NCBI RefSeq assembly: GCF_003428625.2
Contig: NZ_QVQT02000001.1
Coordinates: 62,001 to 126,000, forward strand
Direction: 5' to 3'
DNA length: 64,000 bases
Origin: Paracidobacterium acidisoli
Lineage (GTDB): Bacteria > Acidobacteriota > Terriglobia > Terriglobales > Acidobacteriaceae
Shown: in pieces, positions 17,323-26,129 of the stretch
Layout of the letters: every line of letters starts with the position of its first letter
Position numbering within the stretch: position 1 is the stretch's first letter
The notes under the pieces: model-generated
Databases searched by the model: none
Told to the model about the DNA's origin: nothing
Seen by the model: the letters and a program-made list of their open reading frames with translations, nothing else
Translations under genes and position numbers: made by a program

Positions 17323-18378
17323 ATGCATGAACCTGTTCGCGTTGGCGTCATCGGCTTCGGCATGGCGGGCCGCATCTTTCACACCGCAGTAATCGCAGAA
17401 ACGCCAGGACTGGAGCTGGCCGCCATTGTGCAGCGCACGGGCGATGAAGCGGCCAGTACGTATCCCGATGCCCGCATCTTCCGCTCGATCGACGAGCTGC
17501 TGGAAGACGCTTCGATTCCCTTCATCGTTGTGGCGACGCCGAGCGGCGCGCACTTCGAGCATGCGCGGCAGTGCCTGCTGGCCGGCCGTCACGTGCTCAT
17601 CGACAAGCCGTTCACGCTGACCTCAGACGAGGCGGCGGAGCTGATCCGGCTGGCGCGCGAGCGCAGCCTGCTGCTGACGGCCTACCAGAGCCGCCGCTGG
17701 GACGGCGATTTTCTGACCGTCCGTGAGGTGCTGGAAAGCGGCGAGCTGGAGCGGCTGGTTCGCTTCGAGTCGCACATGGACCGCTTTCGCGCGGCGCCTC
17801 GGCTCGAAGCATGGCGTGAAAACGGCGAGGCCGGCGGAGGCATTCTCTTCGACATCGGACCTCACCTCATCGATCAGGCACTGAAGCTCTTTGGAGCGCC
17901 CGAGAGCATTCTGGCCGAGGTGCGGACGGAGCGCGAAAGCGCCGTCATCGACGATGCCTTCGACATTCTGCTGCAGTATCCGGCTCTCACGGTCTTTCTG
18001 CGCTCGACGCTTTCCACCTTCACGCCCGGTCCGCGTTTTGCGCTGCACGGGACGAAGGGCAGCTTCGTAAAATTCGGCATCGATCCGCAGGAAAATCAGC
18101 TCAAGGCCGGGCTCACCTTCGCATCGCCCGGATTCGGCGAAGATCCGGAGAGCGACTGGGGCGAGCTGCGGCTGGCCGACGGCGATTCGCGCCGCCTGGT
18201 GACCCGGCGGGGCGACTACCGCGACCTTTACGGCAATGTGCGCGATGCCCTGCTGGGCAAAGGCGAGCTGGAGGTGAAGCCGGAGCAGGCCTGGCGCACC
18301 ACACGGATGATCGAGCTGGCGCGGCAGAGCAGCGCCGAAGGACGGCGGCTGCCGGTGGACTTCAGCGATCAGCCGTAA
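17323..18378 (+). CDS. Gfo/Idh/MocA-family NAD(P)-dependent oxidoreductase
   Basis: The 351-residue protein begins with a Rossmann motif VGVIGFGMAGRIFH and continues with HVLIDKPFTL near residue 90, the family's conserved E/D-K-P motif. The C-terminal half (about 125-340) is the alpha/beta dimerisation domain, with GGGILFDIGPHLIDQA (the G-x-x-x-D-x-G-x-H motif) near residue 170. It resembles the YdgJ/scyllo-inositol dehydrogenase branch. The substrate is probably a sugar or inositol. It is a single gene between glgX and a secreted-protein gene. Confidence 0.9.
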   Translation: MHEPVRVGVIGFGMAGRIFHTAVIAETPGLELAAIVQRTGDEAASTYPDARIFRSIDELLEDASIPFIVVATPSGAHFEHARQCLLAGRHVLIDKPFTLTSDEAAELIRLARERSLLLTAYQSRRWDGDFLTVREVLESGELERLVRFESHMDRFRAAPRLEAWRENGEAGGGILFDIGPHLIDQALKLFGAPESILAEVRTERESAVIDDAFDILLQYPALTVFLRSTLSTFTPGPRFALHGTKGSFVKFGIDPQENQLKAGLTFASPGFGEDPESDWGELRLADGDSRRLVTRRGDYRDLYGNVRDALLGKGELEVKPEQAWRTTRMIELARQSSAEGRRLPVDFSDQP

Positions 18379-18434
18379 CGCCGGCAACCGTGATCTGCGC
18401 GGAGTAAGACACGGACAGGCAAAGACCCGGCGCT

Positions 18435-18463
18435 GAGGGAGTTCGATGGGGTGAATCTCCCTC
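18435..18463 (+). terminator. Possible hairpin after the Gfo/Idh/MocA gene
   Basis: A perfect 7-bp inverted repeat (GAGGGAG / CTCCCTC) with a 15-nt loop lies 57 nt after the oxidoreductase stop. No uridine run follows, so it is a weak candidate for a terminator or mRNA structure. Confidence 0.25.
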
Positions 18464-18522
18464 TTGCGGAATCGGTTCGCCGCATCCAACATGGAAGACG
18501 GTACTCGCTCCGGAGGTGTTCC

Positions 18523-19059
18523 ATGCGCCGGTGGATTCACTGGTGTCTTCTGCTGCTTTTACTGGCCGGTTCGGCTCCGCGTCTGCTGGCCCAGCAGGAT
18601 CAGGACACGCTCACCGAGTCCGAGATCGAGCAGATCCGGGAGAATGCCGTTCATCCCGTAGATCGTATCAAGCTGTATATGAAGTTCATCGATCAGCGCG
18701 TCGATGACATTAAGAAGCTGGCGGCCGATCCGGCGCTGACCCACCAGAAAGCACAGCTGCGGTCGAAGCTCGAAGAGTTTACCCGGCTGTGCGATGAACT
18801 CCAGGACAATCTCGATACCTACGATGCGGCGCATGCCGACCTGCGCAAGGCGCTGAAGGATCTGGCTCCGGACAGCGGCAAATGGCCGGATGTGCTGAAT
18901 CGCGTGGGAACCGATGCGACCTACGACTTTTCCCGCAAGACCGCGCTGGCCGCCTCCCAGAGCGTGAACGATGAGGTAAAACAGCTGCTCGCCGAACAGG
19001 ACAAATACTTCGCCGATCACAAGGACGAGCGCGGCAAAAACGGCTCCGGCCCCAATTAG
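18523..19059 (+). CDS. Small secreted helical protein of unknown function
   Basis: The ATG at 18523 follows CGGAGGTG at good spacing and gives 178 residues. It starts with a clean signal peptide (RRWIHWCLLLLLLAGSAPRLLA, cut before QQDQ). The mature part is almost entirely helical and charged, with likely coiled-coil stretches (AQLRSKLEEFTRLCDELQDN). I recognise no domain. It would be periplasmic or envelope-associated. The next gene is convergent. Confidence 0.65.
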   Translation: MRRWIHWCLLLLLLAGSAPRLLAQQDQDTLTESEIEQIRENAVHPVDRIKLYMKFIDQRVDDIKKLAADPALTHQKAQLRSKLEEFTRLCDELQDNLDTYDAAHADLRKALKDLAPDSGKWPDVLNRVGTDATYDFSRKTALAASQSVNDEVKQLLAEQDKYFADHKDERGKNGSGPN

Positions 19060-19131
19060 TCGAAAGCTGGATTGCCGTTCGGCGCAGCCGGGATTTTCTC
19101 CGCGCTGCGGGAAGATATTTTTCGGCGAGTC

Positions 19132-20412
19132 TTAGCCCGGAAGCTCATCGAGGCTGGCGGCCAGACGCGAGCGCTCACGGCGCGCCAGCATCTGCAGCAC
19201 GATCCAGCTCAGCAGCGCCAGGGTTCCGTCGGTAGCCAGGCTGGCAATGGCCGCACCCTTCCACGACCAGCGCGGAATCAGCACCGCATCGAGAGAGAGA
19301 TTGAGCAGCGCGGCGCTGAGCTGGGTTGCCGTCCGGTTCCACTGCGAGGCAGAGGCAGTAATCGCCGTTCCCCACGCATAGTGGAGCACGCGCAGCAGCG
19401 GCAGCAGACACAGCCAGCGCAGCACGGTGACCGATCCGCGAAAGGACGGGCCAAAGAGCAGCGGCAGCACTCCTGCGCCCAGATAGAGCCCGATGGCGGC
19501 CACGATTCCGTAAGGAACGGTACGCAGCAGCAGCTTGCGAACCAGCGGCGTAGCTCCGGCGATACCGCCGCGTCCCCCCTCGCGAAAAAACCGCGGCATG
19601 GCCGCTGCATACAGGCCGTAAAGCGGAGCCGTAACCACGTCGATGACGCGGTAAGCCGCGGAGTAGAATCCGGCGGCGGAGAGCTGGTTGAGTCCAGCCA
19701 GAAAGGTTTTGTCGATGTCGTTATAGATCGAGATGGAGGAGCTGGAGAGCGAAAAGCTGAAGCCTTCGCTGAGGTCGCGTCCGCGGATGCGGGAGATACG
19801 CGGCCGTCCCAGCCTGGTAGTAACCACGATCAGTGCGCCGACGGCCACGATGAGCGTCGAAAACCAGTAGATCTTCGCCCAGGTCAGCGCGGTGGGATGC
19901 ACGCCAAGCGCATGCGCGTACCAGAAGAGCCCCGCCGCGGTAAGAGCGCGGCCGATATTGGTGACGGCGGTCAGCTTCGCGGTCCAGTCCAGATGCCCGG
20001 CGCCCTGGAAGGCCCGCGCGGCAAGCAGCACCAGCTTCCCGAGAAGGCCGTCGGCGAAGGCAGCGTATGGAATAAGCACGCGGAGATCGGGACGCAGCGT
20101 GTAGTGGCCGATGAGCAGCGAGGTTGCCAGCAGAACCAGAAAGCCGGCGAAGGTGATGATCAGCGACTGGCCCCAGGTGACGGCGAAGGATTCGCGGTCG
20201 CGGCTGACATTGCGGACCAGAATCATCTCCATGCCCAGGGCGCTGAAGTTGGCCAGCGTGCCCACCAGGGAGACGACACCGATGAAGACGCCGTACTCGC
20301 GGCTGCCCAGGGTGCGGCCCATCAGCACAAAGTAAATCCCCTGAAAAAGGATCGAGACGGCCTGGCCGGAGAACATCCAGAGCGAGCCGCGCCGTAACGA
20401 ATCCTCTTTCAT
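19132..20412 (-). CDS. Polysaccharide flippase (Wzx / MATE-like oligosaccharide exporter)
   Basis: The 426-residue protein has about twelve transmembrane segments and the polysaccharide-synthase start LRRGSLWMFSGQAVSILFQGIYFVLMGR. Its central text GFYSAAYRVIDVVTAPLY is also typical. It would flip undecaprenyl-linked repeat units across the inner membrane. It is the last gene of an eight-gene minus-strand exopolysaccharide operon, starting in an ATGA overlap with the upstream glycosyltransferase. Confidence 0.9.
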   Translation of the reverse strand: MKEDSLRRGSLWMFSGQAVSILFQGIYFVLMGRTLGSREYGVFIGVVSLVGTLANFSALGMEMILVRNVSRDRESFAVTWGQSLIITFAGFLVLLATSLLIGHYTLRPDLRVLIPYAAFADGLLGKLVLLAARAFQGAGHLDWTAKLTAVTNIGRALTAAGLFWYAHALGVHPTALTWAKIYWFSTLIVAVGALIVVTTRLGRPRISRIRGRDLSEGFSFSLSSSSISIYNDIDKTFLAGLNQLSAAGFYSAAYRVIDVVTAPLYGLYAAAMPRFFREGGRGGIAGATPLVRKLLLRTVPYGIVAAIGLYLGAGVLPLLFGPSFRGSVTVLRWLCLLPLLRVLHYAWGTAITASASQWNRTATQLSAALLNLSLDAVLIPRWSWKGAAIASLATDGTLALLSWIVLQMLARRERSRLAASLDELPG

Positions 20413-21551
20413 TGCGGCGCCCCTCCTTCTGACAGCGCGGCATACGTCTCTTCGAGAATAGCGGTTTGCGCTTGCAGGTCGAAGAAGCGTTCGGCACGGC
20501 GACGACCGGCATGACCGATCATCGACGCCAGGGCCGCATCGCGAAGAAAGGTTCCGATGGCTGCGGCCAGCGCCTGGGGATTGCCCGGCTCGACCAGCAG
20601 ACCGGTTTCGTCATTTTCCACGGCTTCGGAGACGCCAGGGCCGCGATAGCCCACCACCGGCAGGCCCATAGCCTGCGCCTCGCAAAGCACGACCGGCAGA
20701 CCTTCGGAGTCCCCATCGGCGGCGACGATGCTGGGCGCAGCGAGCAGGCGGGCGCGGCGCATCCACGCACGCACCTCCTCTGCCGGCTGCGACCCGAGGA
20801 AGACAACATTACGGAGACTTTGCCGAGCCTGCGCCTCGAGCGGCACCCGCAGCGGCCCATCACCGATAAGGACCAGCCGCGCCTCGGGCCTGGCGCACTG
20901 CACCTGAGCCATCGCCTCGATCAGATGTGCGCAGCCCTTTTTCTCCACCAGGCGGCCGACAAAGAGGACCACCGGCTCACGATCCGCCGAAGGCCCCGGA
21001 GAAAAGAGGCTGAGATCGACGCCGATGCGATGGGTTAAAAGCCTTTCCGCCGGGAAGCCACGCTCGATGGCTCTCTGCCGGATGTGATCGGAGACGCAGA
21101 GAAAGAGGCTGGCCTGCTCGAAGAGCCGCTGTCGCCGGTGCAGAAAAATGCGGCCAGGCGCGGAGCAGCGCAGCGCCTCGTCGGAGCGGGTGACGTCGTA
21201 GCCATGCAGGGTGACAACGAGAGGCAGGCCGAGCCGTCTGCACAACGGAAGCGCGATCGCCGCATCGACGGCGAAATGAGCATGAAGCAGCACCGGACGG
21301 CTGCCCCGAAGTGTTCGCTCGAAGGCGGGAGAGAACCCGGAGTGCAGCCAGGCGCGGCGCTTCAGACGATCCATCAGCGTGTTGCCTTCCGTCAGAGCCG
21401 TCACGCGGAACGCATCCAGAGGCAGGCCGGAGGGAACGCGGCGAAGACCAGCGAAAACCGGCTCGAAGCGGCGCAGAGCGCCCGCCTGCGAGGCGATGAA
21501 GGTCTCCGACAGCGGCAGAAGCTCAATACGAAAGCAGAGGATGCGGGGCAT
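20409..21551 (-). CDS. Glycosyltransferase family 4 (GT-B fold)
   Basis: I start at the ATG at 21551 (380 residues), because PRILCFRIELLPLSETFI is the usual N terminus of this group; an ATG at 21575 is also in frame. The GT-B pattern is clear: HAHFAVDAAIALP near 90, the donor-domain start VVLFVGRLVEKKG, and the nucleotide-sugar motif SEGLPVVLCEAQAMGLPVVG (E-x7-E) near 290. It should add one sugar of the exopolysaccharide repeat unit on the cytoplasmic face. The 5' end overlaps the polymerase gene by 29 nt, and the 3' end overlaps the flippase start by 4 nt. Confidence 0.9.
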   Translation of the reverse strand: MPRILCFRIELLPLSETFIASQAGALRRFEPVFAGLRRVPSGLPLDAFRVTALTEGNTLMDRLKRRAWLHSGFSPAFERTLRGSRPVLLHAHFAVDAAIALPLCRRLGLPLVVTLHGYDVTRSDEALRCSAPGRIFLHRRQRLFEQASLFLCVSDHIRQRAIERGFPAERLLTHRIGVDLSLFSPGPSADREPVVLFVGRLVEKKGCAHLIEAMAQVQCARPEARLVLIGDGPLRVPLEAQARQSLRNVVFLGSQPAEEVRAWMRRARLLAAPSIVAADGDSEGLPVVLCEAQAMGLPVVGYRGPGVSEAVENDETGLLVEPGNPQALAAAIGTFLRDAALASMIGHAGRRRAERFFDLQAQTAILEETYAALSEGGAPQ

Positions 21552-22887
21552 CGACGGTCTCGGAAGGAATTTCATCCCGGAATGACGGCGGAGGCATCTC
21601 TGCCCGCCGCCCGGCGGCCAGTCCCTCGATATGGGCCAGAGCCGAGACGTAAAGCACCCAGAAGAGGCCGTTGTAGATCAGCAGAGTATTTTCGTCGAGG
21701 TCGTAGAGCGCAATCAGAACCAGCAGAAACAGCGGCCAGGCAGCCTGATCGATCTGTCCGCGGCGCAGAGCGGGCCAGAGCCTTCGCCAGGCACGAAGGT
21801 AAGTGAGCAGGAAGAGGAGCAGTCCGGCCGCGCCGAGGTCCAGCCAGATTTCGAGGAAGCCATTGTGAGCGTGGAACACGATAAAGTGCACCGTGGCGGC
21901 CACGCGAAACGACGGCCCGTGGATTCCCTGCCAGAACGCGCCGTATCCATACCCCAGCCAGGGCTGCTTCCGGATGAACGACCAGACCTGCGTCCAGATA
22001 GCGGTGCGGCCGGAGAGAGTGGCATCGCGCCCGAGCAGGCCGGTAAGCTGCGACAGAAAGAGCACCGCGGCTGCCGCCATGGCTGCCGTCAGAACCGCGG
22101 CTGCAAGGCCGAGGAGAACGCGGCCGCGCTGCTCCATACGCCGCATGAGGCGCAGCAAAAGAGACAGGACGAAGACGGCGGCTTCAATCAGCCAGGCGCC
22201 GCGCGAGCCGCTCATGACGAGAACGAAGACAAACAGCGACAAAGCGGCCAGGCGCGGAATGGTAAGCCGTCGCTGACAGAGCACCACAGCAGTGGCCAGC
22301 ACCATGATGCGCCCGCAGGCGTTCTTCTGCGTAAAGACACCCTGCCAGTCGCTGTGGTGGCCCGGCGAGTGATCCAGCCCGATCTGCGGAAAGCAGACTG
22401 CGACGAAGGCCGCGCCCAGAGCCAGCAAAACCATCGACAGCATCAATATGGAAATCTGCCGGCGCAGCGGAAAGCGCGAGGCGAACCACAGGCCGAAGAA
22501 TCCTGCCAGAGTGAAGGCCAGAGAGCGCCGAAGCGTCAGCAGCGGATCGATTGACCAGAGCGTGGAGAAGATCACAAGCGCCGCGAAGAGCGCCGCATAC
22601 CCCAGAGACAGAATGCGGCGTGCCAGAAGGCGCGCGTCTTTCAGCAAAAAGAGCAGGATCGTTCCATCGATAACGACCTGCGAGGCGATGCCGCCGATGC
22701 GCATCAGCGGCGTGGGAGCGGCATTGGTGGCTTCGAGCGCCTGACCGGGAGCGATGCCGGGAATGGCTCCCTGCACGGCAAAGAAGGCAAAGATCAGCGC
22801 GCAGAGAATATCGGCCAGCGGCAGACGCAGCGGCGGCTGGCGCATTCTCACCGGACCGGCAGCGAGGCCGCTCTCAGCGATCCGCAT
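21523..22887 (-). CDS. O-antigen ligase / exopolysaccharide polymerase (Wzy/WaaL family)
   Basis: The 454-residue membrane protein has around eleven to twelve transmembrane helices and the large periplasmic-loop signature GYGYGAFWQG followed by FHAHNGFLEIWLDLGAAGLL, the Wzy_C (O-antigen ligase) hallmark. In this position, between wza-like and flippase genes, polymerisation of repeat units is the likely role. The start at 22887 overlaps the upstream gene by 14 nt; an alternative ATG at 22845 follows GGTGAG and avoids the overlap. Confidence 0.88.
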   Translation of the reverse strand: MRIAESGLAAGPVRMRQPPLRLPLADILCALIFAFFAVQGAIPGIAPGQALEATNAAPTPLMRIGGIASQVVIDGTILLFLLKDARLLARRILSLGYAALFAALVIFSTLWSIDPLLTLRRSLAFTLAGFFGLWFASRFPLRRQISILMLSMVLLALGAAFVAVCFPQIGLDHSPGHHSDWQGVFTQKNACGRIMVLATAVVLCQRRLTIPRLAALSLFVFVLVMSGSRGAWLIEAAVFVLSLLLRLMRRMEQRGRVLLGLAAAVLTAAMAAAAVLFLSQLTGLLGRDATLSGRTAIWTQVWSFIRKQPWLGYGYGAFWQGIHGPSFRVAATVHFIVFHAHNGFLEIWLDLGAAGLLLFLLTYLRAWRRLWPALRRGQIDQAAWPLFLLVLIALYDLDENTLLIYNGLFWVLYVSALAHIEGLAAGRRAEMPPPSFRDEIPSETVDAPHPLLSY

Positions 22888-23779
22888 AAATCAGGGCTGT
22901 CGAGGCCGCGGCAAGAATGCTGGTGCTGCCCATCGCAACGTTCTTCGCAAAACTGAAAGGCACGTAGAGGACATCACTCGGATGGAGCGCCACATCCGGC
23001 TGCTTGCCGTTTTCCATCGCGCGCAGCGGCAGGTCCAGCTCGACATACTGGCCGTCCGCATTGTGAATGAGGCGGATTTTGCGATCGGAGGCAGTCTTTC
23101 CGGCACCGGCGGCCATGGCAATCGCCTCCAGCACCGTCATCTTCGAGTCGTTCTGCATGACGTAGCCGCCGGGGCGTCCCACATCGCCGAGAACATAGAT
23201 AATTCCGGCCTTCGGCACAATCACCGTGTCTCCGGGATAGACCATCACGTCCGCATGCAGGTCCTGAGCGGCGTTGTTCGGCAGATACACCTGCACGGTA
23301 TCGCCGTCTTTACCGGCGCGATGCAGGGTGATGTGGCGATCAGCGGTTTCGGTCAGGCCGCCGGCCATGGACAACACATCGATCAGGCTGCGCGGCGTGG
23401 CCAGCTGGATGGCTCCGGGCCTGGCGATCTGACCGAGCACCGCAACGGACTGCGTGGCGTACTCCTCGATAAGGACGGAGACCTCGGGATGCTTCAGAAA
23501 GTTGCCCTTCCGATACTGCTCCGCAATAGCGGCGGCGGCATCGGCCGGCGTCAGTCCTTTCACAGATACGTTGCCGATGAGCGGAAGGGCGACATCGCCG
23601 GAGTCGCGCACGCGGGCTCTGCGCTCCAGCTCGGATTCGCTCAGCACCGAGACGTGCAGCAGATCGCCGGGGCCGATCAGCAGGCTCTCGGTCGGCGCGC
23701 TCTGCTGCGCGCCTGCCGGAGCAAGAGCCAGCCATGCCGCCACGCAGCAGCACACGATTTTAAGTGCGAGTCCCGCCAT
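22874..23779 (-). CDS. Polysaccharide export protein, Wza-like (Poly_export + SLBB)
   Basis: The ATG at 23779, 7 nt after AAGGA, gives 301 residues. An N-terminal signal (LALKIVCCCVAAWLALAPAGA) precedes the Poly_export domain beginning LLIGPGDLLHVSV. Two SLBB repeats follow (VAVLGQIARPGAIQL and IYVLGDVGRPGGYVM). This is the outer-membrane/periplasmic channel component for exopolysaccharide secretion. A cysteine cluster in the signal (CCC) could allow lipidation. The start overlaps the BY-kinase 3' end by 20 nt. Confidence 0.92.
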   Translation of the reverse strand: MAGLALKIVCCCVAAWLALAPAGAQQSAPTESLLIGPGDLLHVSVLSESELERRARVRDSGDVALPLIGNVSVKGLTPADAAAAIAEQYRKGNFLKHPEVSVLIEEYATQSVAVLGQIARPGAIQLATPRSLIDVLSMAGGLTETADRHITLHRAGKDGDTVQVYLPNNAAQDLHADVMVYPGDTVIVPKAGIIYVLGDVGRPGGYVMQNDSKMTVLEAIAMAAGAGKTASDRKIRLIHNADGQYVELDLPLRAMENGKQPDVALHPSDVLYVPFSFAKNVAMGSTSILAAASTALIYADR

Positions 23780-26021
23780 AGCGCGATCCTTTGTATCCGT
23801 AGTATTCGTAGTACTCTGCCGATGTTTCGCGAACGCCGTTAAGCACCACTCCCAGAACCGCGTTCTGCGCCATCTGCAGCGAGAGCGCTCGATAACTGCG
23901 CGCAATGGCCGGCTTCGCAGTCACGCCAGGGCGCGCGACCAGCAGCGTGGCATCGGACATCTGCGAAAGCACCAGAGCATCCGCAAAGGGCAGCACCGGC
24001 GGGCTGTCCAGCACGATGAAGTCGTATTGATGGCGCCATCCGCCGAGCAGCTCCTCCATGCGGCGCGATGCGATCAGCTCAGAGGGAAAGGGCGGCTTTC
24101 GCCCCGCATGCAGCAGCGCGAGAGAAGGCAGCGCCGTCAGCGGCTGCGGCTCGGGCGGAGCCGCGCTGCCCGCCAGAGCCTCGCTGAGGCCGGGCGACTC
24201 CGGCATATTGAGATAGCGGTGCAGCGCGGGCCGGCGCAGATCGCCGTCGACCAGAAGAACCTGCGCGCCCTGATGCGCCAGGATCGCGGCCAGGTTCAGC
24301 GCAATCGTGCTCTTGCCTTCGGCGTCCCGCGTGCCGGTCACCAGCAGCACCTGCGGCGGAGCGCTGCTGCGCGAGAGCATCAAAGAGGCGCGCAGCGTGC
24401 GAAGCGATTCCGAGAACGGAGAGCCGGATGCGCTGCCGGTTCCCTGCAGCTCCCACGAAGCAGCGGCCGTCACACCGGATGAGCCTCCGCCACGCAGCAG
24501 ACGCGGAAGATGGAAGGAGGGCTCGAGCAGTGGAATCACGCTGAACAAGGGAGCCCCGGTCAGCCTCTCCACTTCGGTGAGCGAAGTGATCGACCGGTCG
24601 GTGAACTCGCAGGTAATGGCTCCGGCGCACCCCAGAAAAAGCCCGGCGCCCAGAGCCGCCGCATAATACAGCGGCAGGTTCGGGCTTTTCGGATGATTCC
24701 CCGGAGGAATGCGCGCAGGGTTGACGATGCTGAAGCTGCTGGTGTGCAGGCCTTCGAGAACGCCGGCCTGCTTCAGCTTTCCAAAGAGCTGATCGTACAG
24801 CCTGCGGCTTTCGTCGGCCTCCTGACGGGCGAGCGTCCATGCGATCCGCCTGTCGTTCATCTGAGCGGCCAGCGTCTTCTGCTTTTCAAACTCCTCGCGA
24901 GCCGTGTCTTCGGCGCGCTGCGCGATCTCATAGTCGGCGTGGGCACGCTCACCGACGCGCCGCACCTCGTCATGAATCGACTTCTGTATCTCCGTAAGCT
25001 GTGCCTGGCGCTCCTGCATACCGGGCCATGCGGCTCCGTAGCGGGTCTCGTCCTGCGCGAGCTCGGCCTTCGCCGTCGACTCGCGGGAGCGAAGCGTTTC
25101 GATCAGCTCGAGGGAATGCTGCAGGCCGCCTGTCTCTTCAGCGCCTGCGCTGGCGGTCAGTCCGGAGATCAGCTCCGGATCTCCGCTCTGCGCGGTATGG
25201 TCGATGGCTTCTTTCAGAATGCGATTCAGCTCCGCCTGCGAGAGCGCCTGATTCAGATTCTCCAGCTGCGCGAGAACGACATCGTGAGAGCCATTGTCCC
25301 CATACATTCCGGCCTCGCTCTGCAGCCCGATGGCCTTCGTCTGCAGCGCTTCGGCCTGCTTTTTCAGGCCGGACATCTGGCCGGCAAGCCAGGACGAGGA
25401 TTCCGAGGTCTGCGCCAGGCGCGACTGAAAGGTGTAATCGGCGAGCGCCTGCACCAGACGATTGACGACTCGGGCGGCCAGCGCAGGGTCGGGGTCGGAG
25501 TAACGAATCTCGATCAGCCGTGTGCCGGTGACGGGCTGCACGGTCAGGTGGCGGGCAAAGATGCGGAGCGCAACATAACGGCGGTTGGGCGCTTCTTCCA
25601 GAGGCACGCTGCGCGGCTCGAGCGGGCTTCGCCAGAAGAAGATCCAGCCGGGGATGGTCAGACCGCGCTTCTTCGCCGGAAAGAAATTCTGCGTGGATTC
25701 AAGATCGAGGGCGCGAATGACATGCAGGGCCAGCGTGTCGGATTCGAGAATTCCCGCCTGCGTCTCGATCGACATGCTGTTCTCAAGCGCATCGGAAGCC
25801 TCATGACTCGTGTCTCCGAGCACACCATTGTCCAGACCGAAGGCCCCGGAGGGCTCGCGCTGAATCTCGATCTCTCCGGTTGCCTGGTAGAGCGGCGTTA
25901 TCAGCAGACAGTACAGAGTGACAAGCAGGAGAAGCGCAAAAACCATGCCGAGCACGATGCGCCGCCGCCGGCGCAGGATCGACAGCAGATCGGCGACCGT
26001 CCACTCATCATAGACAGCCAT
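23760..26021 (-). CDS. Polysaccharide co-polymerase with BY-kinase (Wzc-like tyrosine autokinase)
   Basis: The ATG at 26021, after GAAAGAGA, gives 753 residues; an upstream in-frame ATG at 26057 is possible. The N terminus is a Wzz domain with a transmembrane helix (IVLGMVFALLLLVTLYCLL). A long helical periplasmic region (about 200-470) and a second membrane helix follow. The cytoplasmic C-terminal third is the kinase: Walker A GTRDAEGKST, Walker A' VLLVDGDLRRP and Walker B FIVLDSPPVLP. It ends in a tyrosine cluster (EYYEYYGYKGSRYGG) that would be the autophosphorylation tail. It controls chain length and export of the polymer. Confidence 0.93.
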   Translation of the reverse strand: MAVYDEWTVADLLSILRRRRRIVLGMVFALLLLVTLYCLLITPLYQATGEIEIQREPSGAFGLDNGVLGDTSHEASDALENSMSIETQAGILESDTLALHVIRALDLESTQNFFPAKKRGLTIPGWIFFWRSPLEPRSVPLEEAPNRRYVALRIFARHLTVQPVTGTRLIEIRYSDPDPALAARVVNRLVQALADYTFQSRLAQTSESSSWLAGQMSGLKKQAEALQTKAIGLQSEAGMYGDNGSHDVVLAQLENLNQALSQAELNRILKEAIDHTAQSGDPELISGLTASAGAEETGGLQHSLELIETLRSRESTAKAELAQDETRYGAAWPGMQERQAQLTEIQKSIHDEVRRVGERAHADYEIAQRAEDTAREEFEKQKTLAAQMNDRRIAWTLARQEADESRRLYDQLFGKLKQAGVLEGLHTSSFSIVNPARIPPGNHPKSPNLPLYYAAALGAGLFLGCAGAITCEFTDRSITSLTEVERLTGAPLFSVIPLLEPSFHLPRLLRGGGSSGVTAAASWELQGTGSASGSPFSESLRTLRASLMLSRSSAPPQVLLVTGTRDAEGKSTIALNLAAILAHQGAQVLLVDGDLRRPALHRYLNMPESPGLSEALAGSAAPPEPQPLTALPSLALLHAGRKPPFPSELIASRRMEELLGGWRHQYDFIVLDSPPVLPFADALVLSQMSDATLLVARPGVTAKPAIARSYRALSLQMAQNAVLGVVLNGVRETSAEYYEYYGYKGSRYGGTRT

Positions 26022-26129
26022 GGCGTCTCTTTCGAGGATGTGCGTCGGCGAGGTCATCGGCGGCCTCGCGGGGGAACGCGGTGCGGCGTCTGCGCGTGAA
26101 AGCGCAGGCCGAGTCTCCGCAGCCGATGG

